Assembly (NCBI GenBank): GCA_963922205.1
Contig: CAWUHX010000267.1
Coordinates: forward strand, 1-64,000
From: Romanomermis culicivorax
Taxonomy: Eukaryota > Nematoda > Enoplea > Mermithida > Mermithidae
Length of the DNA: 64,000 nt
Direction of reading: 5' to 3'
The position numbers and the translations under genes are program-made. Of this stretch, positions 44,203-55,875 are shown in pieces. The notes beneath the pieces were generated by a model that searched no databases, had not been told where the DNA came from, and worked only from the letters and a program-made list of their open reading frames with translations. Within the stretch, counting starts at the first letter, position 1. Each line of letters starts with the position of its first letter.

Positions 44203-46700
44203 ATGTCCAAAAATGCTGAGGATTTAGCCTCTGGTACAATTTTATCAAGGACTCCGCCTGGCATAAGGCATGATGAGTTGGATAAATCTTTTCCACTGCC
44301 CATGGTATCTAATACTATGAGCAAGGGGAAAGGCTCTGACTCAAGTGCCATAAGCCAGTGGGCTGAGGTAAAATTGGACCCGGTAAGCACGCCAAATTCC
44401 GTAGTGCTCATAATGGCCAGTAATAATACCAATAATATGGCCATGGCAAAGGAACTATTGACAGTCAAGGATAGAGACGCTCATATATTGGTGCCTATCG
44501 ATAGAAGGCCCAAATTGGCCGAGGATCATATTGATCCATTTGATCACTTTAAAGAGGAACATTTTCGACGACCTCGGCAGCAATTTGATACATATCATCT
44601 CGAATATGTCAACGAAAATTTTGATAATATTCAGGATGATTATCATCAGGATCTATTGGACAATTTATGATTCGAAATGAGTCACAAGGACAACAAAATC
44701 CAACGGTTAAACGTCAAAATTGACAAAATGGCAGACTCAATGATTGGAGTCCAGGGACTATTGGAAAGATACCTCCCGGATCAGAAAGAAAGGGATATCC
44801 GAGTGAGTAGGACTATAGATAGACCATTGCAAACTCAGGATATGTGTAGAACTTTGCTAATGAAGTCTGCAACATGTATTGCCAATGACCAAAGGTTACG
44901 GCAGATGGAAGCAGATGAGTCAGAGCAAAAGTTCACAGTCAAACCTAATGTGAAATTGAAGGCTTCTATGGAAAAATGGATAACTGAACCCCTTGCTGTT
45001 TGAGAACAACCAAGTGATATAGTTGCTCAGTTTTTCCAAGAAGCTGATGAGGAAGCAGCAGGTAGTCATAGGGAAAGCAAACATACTACATTGAAGCACA
45101 AATGATCCAAAAAGTCCACTCGAGGAAATTCATCAAATTCTGATGACTCCTCAGTGGAAGGATTGGAGCCTACTGTGTCAGATATAGTGAAGGCTGTAAA
45201 GCCAAAGCTACTCCTGGATGATATGACTGAAACACAAGTTCTCAGCTTCCTAAATGATCTAGAAGGAGACTTTATGTCAGAAACTACCGATAAAATGAAG
45301 CTGGCTGCCTTACGAGCACTTTCTAAGGTTGTACCAAAAGCTACTGCCAAAAGATCCAAAAGTTACGAAAAAGCCGGAAGGAAGTTGCTCAAAGTGCAAG
45401 CTCCAGATTCAAATGTCGGTATGCAACCAAGGGAGCTGATGAACATAAAGCAGGAATTTGATGAACCTCCAGTGAAGTTCCTCAAGAGAATTAGTGTGCT
45501 AGTAGATAGATTGTGTCCCGATAAGACTGAAGAGTTCAGAGATCGCTTCATAATTGATACCTTTTTGTATAAAGCATCTGAAGAGTATCAGATGGAGTTG
45601 CTGGATCAAAGAGAGAAGTATGAAACATAACATGATCTAGCAGAGGATGTGCACAAGATACATAAGTGGAATACAGCTGCTTATAAAAAGAGAGGAACTG
45701 CAGAATCTCCAATTGTGATAAAGGAAGTGACGATGGGGGAAGGGCAAGCTGAAGTGGCTTATGTCAGTAGAAATAAATTTGGCAATGCCCCACAAAGGCA
45801 GTTTCAAAATAAAGCTATGCGACAGCAAGCAAGGAGAGAGAAGCAAGCCCCGATCCTAGTGTCAGAAAAGAAGGATTCGGATACTTCTGTAGAGGAGAAT
45901 AACTCACAGGGGACTCAAATGGCTACTACTCCCCAAAAGGGAAAAGAACCTGAGGAACCTAGCAGTGATTCTGTTCTAGCAAAGTTATCACAGGAGATTG
46001 CGGAGTTGGCTCAATGTTATCAGGAAATAAGTCAAAAGACTGATGCTAAATTGAATGAAATTTCTGCCAAAGTTAATAAGGGCAAACCCCAAAAACCTGG
46101 TGGAAACGAGTTCAGGAAACCATATTGTAGATACCATAGAAATAATTCTCATGACACATCGGAATGTAAAATCCTTCAATGGAAAAATGCACAAGGACAT
46201 AATTGGGATAATCGATATGGTGGAAACAGAGGTTTCTGGCAACAGTTTGGAGGCTTTAGAGGAGGATATGTTGGCAGGAGCAGTAGAGGAGCTCAAGCCG
46301 TAGGTTATTATGGTGATACTGTGGATTATGATACTTATCAACAGTTCATTGATTACCAGAACAGATTGTGGAATGAGCAACTTTATATGGCACCACAACT
46401 GCCAGCCCATAGCCAACAGCTGATGATCACAGCTCCCCCTCAAGGTCAGGTTTAAATCAGTAACCCTAGCCCAAGTGTTCAAGCAGTTTCCAGTAGTCAA
46501 ATATCAACGTCAAGTCAGACAGTGTTGGGATCTGCTGGAAGTGTTAATAGCATTGCCGCTATGGGTCAAGGTGTTAGTGAGATGAAATGGCCTGGAGTAT
46601 TGAAGTGTGCCATGATGAAAGAAGATTACTCAAAGGCTACAAAGGCATTCGAGCATGGGATAATTTCTAATCAGGACGAATGATTAAGGTTTTCTAAGTT
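44203..46700 (+). pseudogene. gag: gag of second gypsy element, decayed
   Basis: One plus frame carries Gag pieces split by in-frame stops near 44,670, 45,003, 45,108, 45,630, 46,455 and 46,683. The piece at 45,154-45,630 is the capsid-like part (REL-x-NIKQEFDEPPVKFLKRI). The piece at 45,649-46,455 has a Gln/Lys-rich region, the zinc knuckle CRYHRNNSHDTSEC at 46,126-46,167 (C-x2-H-x4-H-x4-C), and a Gly/Arg-rich tail. No functional Gag can be made. The frame is shared with the protease downstream. Confidence 0.8.
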
Positions 46701-47290
46701 TCCTCAAACTCTCCCATTTCACATTAATGTGACCATATGTAATACTAACACCAAGGCATTAGTGGATACTGGTGCTCAGTCTTTGGTGATGTCTTCATGG
46801 TTTCTTAAAGAAGCATTTGATGAGGAATATACCGGATACCCTGAAATACTAAAAGTCACTGTTGCTGATGGTGCAGTAGTACATGCACATGGTTACATAC
46901 AATTCAAAATGCATTGTGAATTTGGAGTTTTCTTGGTGAAGGCCATAATCATTCCAAATGCTGAGGAAAATCTCATTATTAGAAAGGACTTTTTAGCACA
47001 TCCAGATCTTGGAGCGATGATAGATTTTGGTAAAGGTATCATGAAGCTTAATGGAGTTGAGATAGCTATAAGTGTTGTACCTAAAGATCATGCGAGTCAT
47101 ATACAAGCTACTGATTGTATAGGGGAAGTACCTGTAGTACATTCAAGTCCTGAAGAGGATCAATACCCCAGGATATGCCAATTAGGTATAGTGGTTCCAG
47201 TGTATACCACACAGTATACATACCACGCGGAACTGATGTGCTTATTAAGGCAAGATTATGGGAACAATCATCTAGAACAGATCTGAATTT
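46701..47290 (+). pseudogene. protease of second gypsy element
   Basis: ALVDTGAQSLVMS (Asp at 46,765) and a closing LIIRKDFLAHPDLGA motif mark a retropepsin-like domain in the gag frame. The sequence then leaves this frame: a piece with YIPRGTDVLIKARLWEQ lies in a second frame (47,190-47,400), and RT resumes in a third. Two frameshifts therefore separate protease from RT. Confidence 0.75.
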
Positions 47291-47401
47291 TTTGGTCATA
47301 AATAGAAATAAAGATGAAAAGAAATTCAGAGTTGATAGCACACTGGTTGATGGTAAACAGAAAGACTTTATTCTGATGATTTGGAATAATACCGGTTCTG
47401 G

Positions 47402-48690
47402 ATGTCAATTGCACCTAATCAGGCTGTAGGCTACTGTGACTCAATATTACAAGAAAATTCAGGAGTATCAGAAGTACAAAGTACGAGTTGTGGGATATTT
47501 AGTGTTGAAGATAATTTTAATGCCACTCCCACAATGTCGATGCATGATGCATTAGCATTTAGGGAAGCGCTATATAAAATGATCTCCAAGGCTGATATCG
47601 ATGAGGAATTAAAGGAAAATGCTGTAGCAAATCTGTCTAAATACAGAGATGTTTTCAGCTTACCCAATGATCCCTTAACTACAACACCATATCTTACGTG
47701 CAAAATTGATACTGGTAATGCAATGCCAGTGGCAAAACACTATTACAGAGCTCCCATTAACCAAAGATCAGGGATTGGAGCTCAGGTCCAAGACATGTCA
47801 GATAAAGGAGTTATTGAACCCAGCCGGTCACCCTGGGCTGCTCCACTTTTCCTAGTTGGGAAAAAGGACAGTACCATGAGACCAGTTGTGGATTTCAAAG
47901 GTATAAATGAAGTTACTAAAGACGATAGGTATCCTATACCTAGAATGGATGATTATTTGGATTGTCTAGGTAATGCCAAATTTTATACCACCTTGGATCT
48001 AAAGTCTGGATATTAACAAGTCCCACTTGAGGAGACTAGTAAGGAGAAAACTACATTTATATGTCAGGAAGGCATATATCACTTCAAAGTTATGCCTTTC
48101 AGACTCAAAAATGCACCTGCAGAGTTTCAGAGAATGATGGAGAGAGTGTTGCATGGTCTAGTCTGGAGAGTCTGTTTGGTTTACATTGACAATATTATTG
48201 TATTCTCCAAGACTCATGAAGAACATTTGGAGAATTTAGAATTGATCTTGCAAGCTCTTCAGAAAGCAAAGCTAACACTTAAACTGGAGAAGTGTGAATT
48301 TCTTCCAAAAAGTGTTCATTTTCTTGGACACATACTGGACGAAAATGGAATCTCGTCAGATCCGAAAAAAGTGAAGGCAATTACAGAATTCGAATTTCCC
48401 AATAGTGTTAAGCGTATGCATCGATTTTTGGGATACTGCAATGGTGTAAGAAATTTATCCCAAACCTTGCAAATTTTGCAGAACGGTTGTATAAGCTTAC
48501 CACTACAGGTTAGAAGAAGTTCCGAGCAACAGAGGATCATCACTGAGTGTTTGAAGAACTGAAAAAAGCAGAAAGAAAAGCCATTTCTGGGGTATCCTGT
48601 TTTGGATGGAACGGCGGAGTTTGTCCTCCAAACAGATGCCAGAGGAACCCCACTGGGAGCAGTACTCTATCAGAAGACTAAAGATGACCA
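47402..48690 (+). pseudogene. reverse transcriptase of second gypsy element, mutated YIDN
   Basis: RT blocks are KGVIEPSRSPWAAPLFLVGK, then RPVVDFKGINEVT, YTTLDLKSGY (followed by TAA at 48,014), and MPFRLKNAPAEFQRMME. The active-site box is YIDNIIVFS (48,182-48,193), with the second catalytic Asp replaced by Asn. HFLGHILDENGI follows. Further stops lie at 48,562 and near 48,694. RNase H begins with VLQTDARGTPLGAVLY. The element is inactive. Confidence 0.85.
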
Positions 48691-48812
48691 ATAGGTAATA
48701 GCCTATAGCAGCCGAATAATTAAGGAAGACGAGAGGAAGTGGTGTGCTACAGAGCGAGAATGCCTAGCGGTTGTCTATGGTCTAAAAGTTTACCGGCACT
48801 ATTTGTTTGGAC

Positions 48813-49251
48813 CATACATGTAATTGGGGGGGAAGTGCTATGGGAACCCCCCCCCAGAAATCGTCGACCATATGGCTAGCCATTGGGCGACCCCCCCCAG
48901 GATTTTCCAATCCTATGGCTAGCCATATGGTAGCCCTAGGGACCCCCATAGTTTTAGTCCGAAAAATACCAAAAAATGTCATTTTTTCCATGAAAAATTT
49001 CAATTTTTGAACAAAAAATGGTCAAAAACGTCAATTTTCTCAGCGCTTCGCGCCACAAGTACATATTTTATCATTTTTTAGACAAAAATTACTACTTTTT
49101 AAACTGTTTTTCGGACATTTTTCATGGAAAGAATCGAATTTTTTTCCTTCAAAGACCCCTCCTCCCAAATTTTGGGAATTACTGACCTTGGGCCCCAAAA
49201 AAGTGCTCCAACCCCCCCCCCCCCAGACCTCGGAGCTCCGTTACATGTATG
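48813..49251. mobile_element. 439-bp MITE inside RNase H, perfect 8-bp duplication
   Basis: Ends CATACATGTAA and TTACATGTATG (exact inverted repeat), flanked by GTTTGGAC at 48,805-48,812 and 49,252-49,259 (exact). It interrupts the RNase H frame of the second gypsy element between YRHYLFG and the QKVLIKTDHKPLLS block. It contains the ATGGCTAGCCATATGG palindrome and an AGCGCTTCGCGCCA hairpin. This copy defines the borders of the family. Confidence 0.9.
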
Positions 49252-49603
49252 GTTTGGACAAAAAGTATTAATCAAAACTGATCATAAACCTCTCTTATCT
49301 ATGAAAGTAAATACTCAAACCAATGATAAATTGAAGAGATGGTATTCCATTATAAATCAATTTAATCATACATTGGAGTATGTGCCCGGTAGACAAAACG
49401 CAATGGCTGATTTCCTCTCAAGGAAAGACGAACCTGTAGACGCTAAGGACAAGAACCCACCAAAGTGGGAATATGTCTTCAAAATTCAATTTCATATTTG
49501 CAGAACTCAAACCAATGAAATTGAAAGCCAAGAATTGGTACAACAATCTCAGAGGATAAGGGATAAAGAAATTGAAAGTAGAGACAAGAAAATTGTCCCC
49601 TAG
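49252..49603 (+). pseudogene. RNase H remainder of second gypsy element
   Basis: After the MITE the frame resumes with VLIKTDHKPLLSMK and LEYVPGRQNAMADFLSR, the last catalytic Asp block of RNase H. It is followed by a polar linker and TAG at 49,601-49,603. Confidence 0.75.
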
Positions 49604-49615
49604 CAGACCAAGGAA

Positions 49616-51097
49616 TTGATGGATACCCAGGAGTTGACAGTAGAAAAAGAGAATATTGCACCGACTACCAAAGATACATTGCAAGTCAGAGATGAAATGC
49701 AGAAGCTTACAGTAGTTGATGCAGTCACAACTAGAAGACAAGCAAAACTTCAGGATCAGAGTGCAGGAAATCAAGAAAAAGGTACATCTGTACCAATTGA
49801 TCCTGAAAATATTGCTTGGCTTTTCCCGAATAGAGAAAAAGGGTTTGAAGAGGTGAAAGAAGCCGAAAATGAAGGAAAGAAGGATGATGATAAGATCAAT
49901 TATCCAATTGATCTAAAGGTTATCGCTCAATTGCAAAAAGAAGACACTAATCTTACCCCAATTTGGGAAAGATTAGGGGTCAAAAGCACTATGAAGTATC
50001 ATAGTGGATTCTATGAGGATAATGGAGTTCTTTATAGGGAAACTGAGGGATGTGGCCATGATCAAATTGTGGTCCTGAATTCCCTCAGAGACAGCATTCT
50101 TCACCAATATCATGGAGCCATTATAATGACACACCAATGGTTCAAAAGAACTCTGAGTGTTGTCAAACAGTGGTTCTGGTGGCCTGGCATTGAAAAAGAT
50201 GTCAGAAATTGGTTGAAGTTTTGCCCTGTCTGCCAAGTGGCTACTCCCGGTAAAAACTCCATATTCCCATTGATACCCATTATACGGAAGGGTCCCTTGG
50301 ATATTGTGTCTGCAGACATAGTAAGGATTGCTCCCTTGAGGGAATGTCCCCCATATGTCATGGTCTTTCAGGATTATTTCACTAAATGGGTTGAAGCTAT
50401 ATTGATTCCTGATCAGATGGCTGAAACAATAGTGGATGCATTCTTAGAGCATGTGATATTTAGGCACGGTACCCCAAGAAAACTTCTTGGTGATAATGGA
50501 TCTGGGTTTAATTCAGATCTTACGAAAGCAGTCAGTAAACTGTTAGAGTGCAGAAAAATTTTCACAACAGCATACCACCCACAGGGTAATGGTATGGTTG
50601 AGAGATTTAACCAAACTCTAATAAAGCAGCTGTGAAAAGTTGCAATTGAGGATAACAATAAATGGCCAAGGTACCTCAGGGCAGTGGTATTTGCATATAA
50701 TGCAACACCTCAGGCAGCAATGAAATGCTCGCCATTTTCACTGCTGTGGGGGCATGAAGCAAATTTCGGTATCAATTTCACTGCTGCTCTTAGAATAGTC
50801 ATGCCTAATGACCATGAGGCTTATAAGCATGTTCTGGCTACCCATCTTACAAATTTGTACAAAAGTATTGCTGAAAACATACAAAAAGCTGCTAAGGACA
50901 GCAAGAAATATTTTGATAACAAAATTAAAACTTCTGGTTTTAAAAACCAAGATTGGGTTCTGTTGAAAGTGGACAGACAGAAGAAACTGAGGAAAACAGA
51001 AAAAACTGGACAGACAGAAAAAACAGAAAAAAACAAGTTGTACAATCAGATCAGGAATGGAAGCATTGGTTGCCGGGAAAACTTGACCTACTGTTGA
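49616..51097 (+). pseudogene. integrase of second gypsy element
   Basis: HHCC zinc domain (His near 50,103-50,133; CPVCQ at about 50,222). The core has SADIVR, then LLGDNGSGF, then GMVERFNQ, with 35 residues between the second Asp and Glu. A TGA at 50,633-50,635 splits the core from the C-terminal part (50,684-51,097). That part ends in a basic Lys/Thr-rich tail and lacks an evident GPY motif. Confidence 0.8.
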
Positions 51098-51099
51098 CA

Positions 51100-51990
51100 A
51101 TTTGGTTGGATTGATAGTGAGGCTTTTGCAACAAAAAGAATCCATTCAGCCAGCTCTGTGACTTCTAGACTACTAGACATAGTATGGTGGGAACCAGTCT
51201 GAAGTGGCTGATCAGATCCTTCAGCTTCGATTTCTTCAACTGGACTATTGGTTTCTGAAAAATTATCACAATACTCACTTGTTCCTCTGGAGGGATTTCT
51301 TCCAAAATATTGTCGCAGGATGTCGATAGAAATGGTTGTGGTTTGATCGAAGCGACTACTTTGAGCAGCATTTTGACGTTTTGGATTTCGAGAGAATGGC
51401 ATTGATTTCAGGATGAGGGAGGAAGTCAGTCCTGATAATAAATTGATCTTGAGCATCATCATCGAGAACAACACATTTGACCAAATGTTGGCCAAATTGG
51501 GATCCCATCATGAAGATAACAGGACCATGAGCTATGATAGTGGCATCATTGGCGATCTTTATCTTTCCGCAGATGAGCAAGCAAAGCATTTGTTTATTGA
51601 AAGCTCGTTTGACAAGACTGGATGAAAGGACAGAACATTGAGCACCAGTGTCCATTAAAGCATTCGTTTTGACCTTGCCAACTTTGACTCATATCATGAA
51701 GGCACTTGTTGCGGCATATTTTTGGATGAATTTTGTTTTGGATAGCATGGGATTGTTGATTCTGCAAACGGCTGATTGAATGATCCACAGCAGATAGGCA
51801 GGTTGAGTGGAAGCATACCAGTTGATGATTCTGGGGCTAGTCATTGTCTTGGCGTTGATGGATTTGGAAAGAGTTGCAGTTGTTGAAGGCTGAGCCATGA
51901 CAGCTGCATCCGACACTTTGGCTGTGTTGGTGGCTGCATTAGTCAGAGGGGCCGGCAAGGCTGGCAAGTTGGAAACATCAGCATATTATA
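51100..51990 (-). pseudogene. protease region of third gypsy element
   Basis: On minus, MDTGAQCSVLSSSLVKRAF (51,655 leftwards; DTGA catalytic triad) and FIIRTDFLPHPEINA close a retropepsin domain much like that of the second element. The stretch to 51,100 reads the linker towards RT but no RT follows, since it abuts the end of the second element in tail-to-tail orientation. Adjacent frames carry the upstream Gag tail with shifts. Confidence 0.75.
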
Positions 51991-52738
51991 GTGAATATGC
52001 TGTTTGAATGGAGGGTTGCGTGTTTGCTGGTTTTTCTATGTATCGGAAGCTTTAATGTTGTTGCTGTAGGGGTGATGGTTGGTGTTGAGACATTGGCTGG
52101 TGTAGGGCATCATGCCGCAATCGGGGTTTTGATGATACATCTTTAAGGTGTTGACTTGTTTGAGCCAGAGACAATCTTCGGTATTGTGAGTGCACAAATT
52201 ATGGGTGTTGCATCAGAGACCAGAAGAAGGGGTTGGCGGAAACCAGTTCCTATTGGGGGTAGCAGATCTGCAATTTCAAGTTTGATACCTGTCGTGGCTA
52301 TGCAATTTGTAGCCGTTTTGTCATTCGAAGAAGTCATTCTCATTCGTTGAAGTTGCTCTTGATTTTCTGCTTTCTTTGTCTATACATGAGTTGATTTAAT
52401 GTTGAAATGGGAGATTTATCCCTTCAGATATAGAGCTGTCACTGAGATGACTCCTACTAGAAGCCCCAGGCAACTCAGCTTGTCGGCGGTCCATTGGATG
52501 ATCATTGTTACGGCGGCAGTCCAAACGTTTGTTCAGAGGTGGCTATATTGATGATTGCAGTGTCACAGCTTCCGGAACAGCCTGATGACAACAATCCCCT
52601 GTTCATTGGTGCCGATCTCTGCTTTCATGGCGTTTAGTTTGCTATGAAGTTTAGCCACTGTGTTGGCTAACTGGTGTACACTAGTGAACTTTTCTGCTTC
52701 TTCACCAATAGAAAGTTGATAAAAAATAGGCATTTTAG
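51991..52738 (-). pseudogene. gag C-terminal region of third gypsy element, with zinc knuckle
   Basis: Frames are broken, but CNTHNLCTHNTEDC (C-x2-H-x4-H-x4-C) is read at 52,212-52,171 on minus. It is the same unusual knuckle type as in both other gypsy elements of the window. Between it and the capsid piece the sequence is Gln/Asn-rich and out of frame. Confidence 0.65.
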
Positions 52739-53236
52739 TTAGAAATGTTTGAATAATTGTTTGGTGTAAAGAGGCTGTACATAGGTCATTACCCTACTCA
52801 GAAAGGCGGCTGGTTCTTCTCCAGTTTCGGGTGTATTGGTGGCAAATTCTCGTTTGAGCGTCATTTCATTGCAATTGGGTGCAAGTTGAAACAGGAGCAT
52901 ATTCTTGGCTTTGTCGTATTGGGTTATGTCTTGGATCGTATTGCTGGGCATATCGCATGTAAGGGGGTGGAGCCTACTCATTTTGATATAGTTTGATTCA
53001 TCATGGCAGAATTTGTTTTGGAGGTGTATGAAGAATCCCATCAGTTGTTTATCTTTGATGGAAGCGTCAACATGAAGCAGATGCATATTTTTGACGATGA
53101 CTTTTATTCGACCATCCTCCTCTTGAGACGTTGGGCATGGGTTATCCATGGTGCGAAAATTTTTGGGCAGTAAGCTCAGGAAATCATGTTGTCTAGCAGA
53201 TGCGCGCAGTTGGGGAAAATCACCACCTGCTAACAC
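52739..53236 (-). pseudogene. gag: gag capsid region of third gypsy element
   Basis: A 165-codon open piece ends with an LKREFATNTPETGEEPAAFL block, related to the NIKQEFDEPPVKFL block of the second element. Both elements therefore belong to one gypsy lineage. Amino-terminal parts lie to the right (53,532-54,248). Confidence 0.65.
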
Positions 53237-53531
53237 ATCAGCATGACAGTGATGTGATGCGTTTTAACGATTCGTCGAAGGCTGGTTGGATGCAGCAACA
53301 GACAGTGGTGGACAATATTCCAGAAAGGGCTCAGCAAGCGGTGATGGTGGAGCAGTTGTTAAGACATCATACGATGCTGATTTCGATTTGTCCACAGCAG
53401 TTTGTTCCTTTTTCTCTACTAATGCATTCATGATGATTATTTGTCATTGTTCCATTTGTTTGAGCTGGCAGGCATATTTTTTCCTCGAGCACCAAAAATC
53501 TTGCCTTGACAACAGGATCAGATGGGTTGGA

Positions 53532-54248
53532 TCAGTCTCTGTTGCTGTCTAAAGCACTTACCTGTGAACTATGAGAGGGGGTGCCACTAGGGCCAAAATA
53601 CTTGCTGAGCTGACACACTAGACTTGAAGCTGCAGGCAGAGTTGTCGGCAGAGCTTGCATGAAAGATTCATTTAAAACATTACCAAAAGGCTGAGAAGAG
53701 GGCGCCAGAGAAGAATTTGAATTTAAAAAGGGTGCTATCACAGAATTTGAGTTTAAAAAAGGCGCCATAGTGGAAAAAACACTCACTGGCTGCTGCACAT
53801 CACTTATACTAGTTGGCTGATGAGCAGGGGTTGCTGATGTTGCAGCCCCTTGTGGAAGAGCAATTTGATGGTCGGCACACCTTGCTGATGTCACAGCCCC
53901 TCGTGGAAATGCATATTGATCATCCTTGCCCCCTGCTGATGTCCCAGCGCCTTGTAGAAAAGCATTTTGAAAGTCGTCACCCCTTGCTGACATTAATGTG
54001 CCTTGAAGAAAGTTGTTTTGACAGCAATCCATTGCTGATGTCGACATGCCTTGGGGAAAAACGTTTTGGTGATGGGCGCCCATTGCTGATGTCAATGCAC
54101 CTCGATAGGGAGTAGTTTGGAGATGATCGCTGCTTGCTGACGTCAACGCCCCTTGCTGAAGAAAGTTTTGGTGATGAGTGCTGAGTGCTGACATCGACAT
54201 GCATTGCAGGAAATCATTTCTAAGATGAGCGCTCATTTTGGACATCAT
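53532..54248 (-). pseudogene. gag N-terminal region with about eight 20-residue repeats
   Basis: The open frame of 238 codons contains tandem units of the form HHQN-F-QGA-TSA, about 20 residues each, from the N-terminus to about codon 140. A Pro/Ser/Phe-rich region follows. Units vary (QGALTSA, QGMSTSA, QGTLMSA, QGAATSA). The open frame is part of the third element's Gag or of a separate repeat-rich protein; the link to the capsid piece is by position and strand only. Confidence 0.45.
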
Positions 54249-55221
54249 CGCGCCTCTTTAGGTAGTGTTGTGATGTGTGGCGTTGCTCTACAGGTAGATG
54301 CGGGGCAGGCATCTGAAAAAGCATTAAAAACTGGCTGCGCCAGATTGGGCTGAAAAGAATATGATTAATTCAAGTAATCATTCCCGCCATCAAAAATATT
54401 AACATTGATGACATCAGCGTTGTCGCAGCATTGATCGTAGGTGATGTGGCCATCATTGGAGTAAGCGCTGGCGAAAATCGCTTCGAAAAATCTGGAAAAT
54501 TGGACGAAAAATTGAGAAAAAACGGGCGAAATATGGACGAAAAACAGGCAGAAATTGGTCGAAAAATTGGGCGGTGCATTCTAGGGTTGCAACAGGCGAG
54601 CCTGAAGGTTCACCAGTGTTACATTTGAAATATTTGGGCGTTTGGGGCGTGCTCTGACTGATTTCTTGCCTTCTTGATCCGTGGGGTCAGAGGAAGAAGG
54701 GTAAAATTGGCAAGGGGAATTGATGTGCAGAGGAGATAGCCAGGGATCGACCATAATGCCAGTGCTTCCCTGCGCCTGCCCTAAACTTTGGAATGACTCC
54801 TCTCTCAAAGTCCAGAAGTCCAGCACAAGAATACAACCTGCCCAAGAAATGCCTGGCTAAAACTAGCCAGACAAAGTGACACACTTTTGAACACAAATAA
54901 AACACTTTCCTAACTAAACATTTATTTATAATACTTACCTATAAATCGCCATTTCTAGAAGTTCGACCTCTTACCAATATAAAAACACAATGAGTAAGGT
55001 ACAGGCGAAATAGCAATCATATTATAAGAGATAAGATGCGCGAGAATAATCATTAATATTCACTGACTATTTCACAAAATTCATCTTCTACAGTAACCAT
55101 TGCGCTGAGCCAGGTCGGGCATGATTGATGTTGTGTACTTGCAGACGTTTTTGTGAAATTGACAAACAATTAGAAAATCCTGAAAAATCGGCGAATACAC
55201 ACTACAACAATATCGGCGCAA
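54249..55221. other. non-coding, nothing firm
   Basis: Short broken frames only. The minus strand at 54,581-54,905 keeps a Ser/Leu-rich frame without motifs. At 54,480-54,560 the GGACGAAAAA/GGGCGAAA words are a low-complexity tract. No RNA gene recognised. Confidence 0.4.
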
Positions 55222-55321
55222 ATGAAATCGGCACTCCAAACCGTTGAAGACATGACATTGATCGCCAGGTCGACTTATGTTTTAGAACGCGACAGTGTAC
55301 ATATCGTCGATGTTCGAGAAC
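55222..55321 (+). CDS. possible first coding exon
   Basis: ATG at 55,222 opens 33 codons that run to a GTGAGT donor at 55,322. The composition is protein-like and ends in [10 protein letters not shown]. The exon could start a host gene whose next exons lie beyond the retroelements to the right; no candidate second exon was found. The VHIVDVRE end is reminiscent of a rhodanese-type strand, but this is far too short to assign. Confidence 0.3.
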
Positions 55322-55421
55322 GTGAGTTTGTGATATTGTTTTGCATGTTATAAATGTTATAACCAATTTTGTACGAGGATCAAGTTTACTGTGAGGACTC
55401 CTACATGCCAGAAGAAAGCGG

Positions 55422-55492
55422 CAGTGTCTATTAGCCGGATACGGCGAATATAATATTTTATATTTGCAGTATACTGTTAATAGTGCCTGCTA
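55422..55492 (+). repeat. intact 70-bp GCAGTGTCTATTA element
   Basis: Starts GGCAGTGTCTATTAGCC and ends CTGTTAATAGTGCCTGC, an imperfect inverted repeat with a TATAATATTTTATATT centre. It is the intact counterpart of the element split at 11,311-11,371 and 14,148-14,167. Confidence 0.7.
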
Positions 55493-55875
55493 TATAAGAC
55501 CTACTATTAGCCGTACGAAAAGTACAGTACATCTCATCTCACTAATTTTTTACTGATATTTCCATCTTGCGGATCAGATTGCACATTTGTCAGCTATTAC
55601 CTATTCAGCCTGGCACATTGCGTACAGTTTATATTTTCATAGTTATCCTAATTTGTGTACAAATTTATTAAAATCCATTCGATTTACATGATAAACTGGT
55701 CGATATCAATATATGAGGAAACTTTTGTGCACAATATAGCTTAATTTTCGATGATTTTCAGGATGGATTGTTATGTACAAGCTATTGAACTTCATAATTT
55801 GCACAAAACGGCCATTTTGTTTTTTCAAACGTTGGGTTGGTGGAGATGGATAATCGCTGTTGAAAAATGGTCGGA

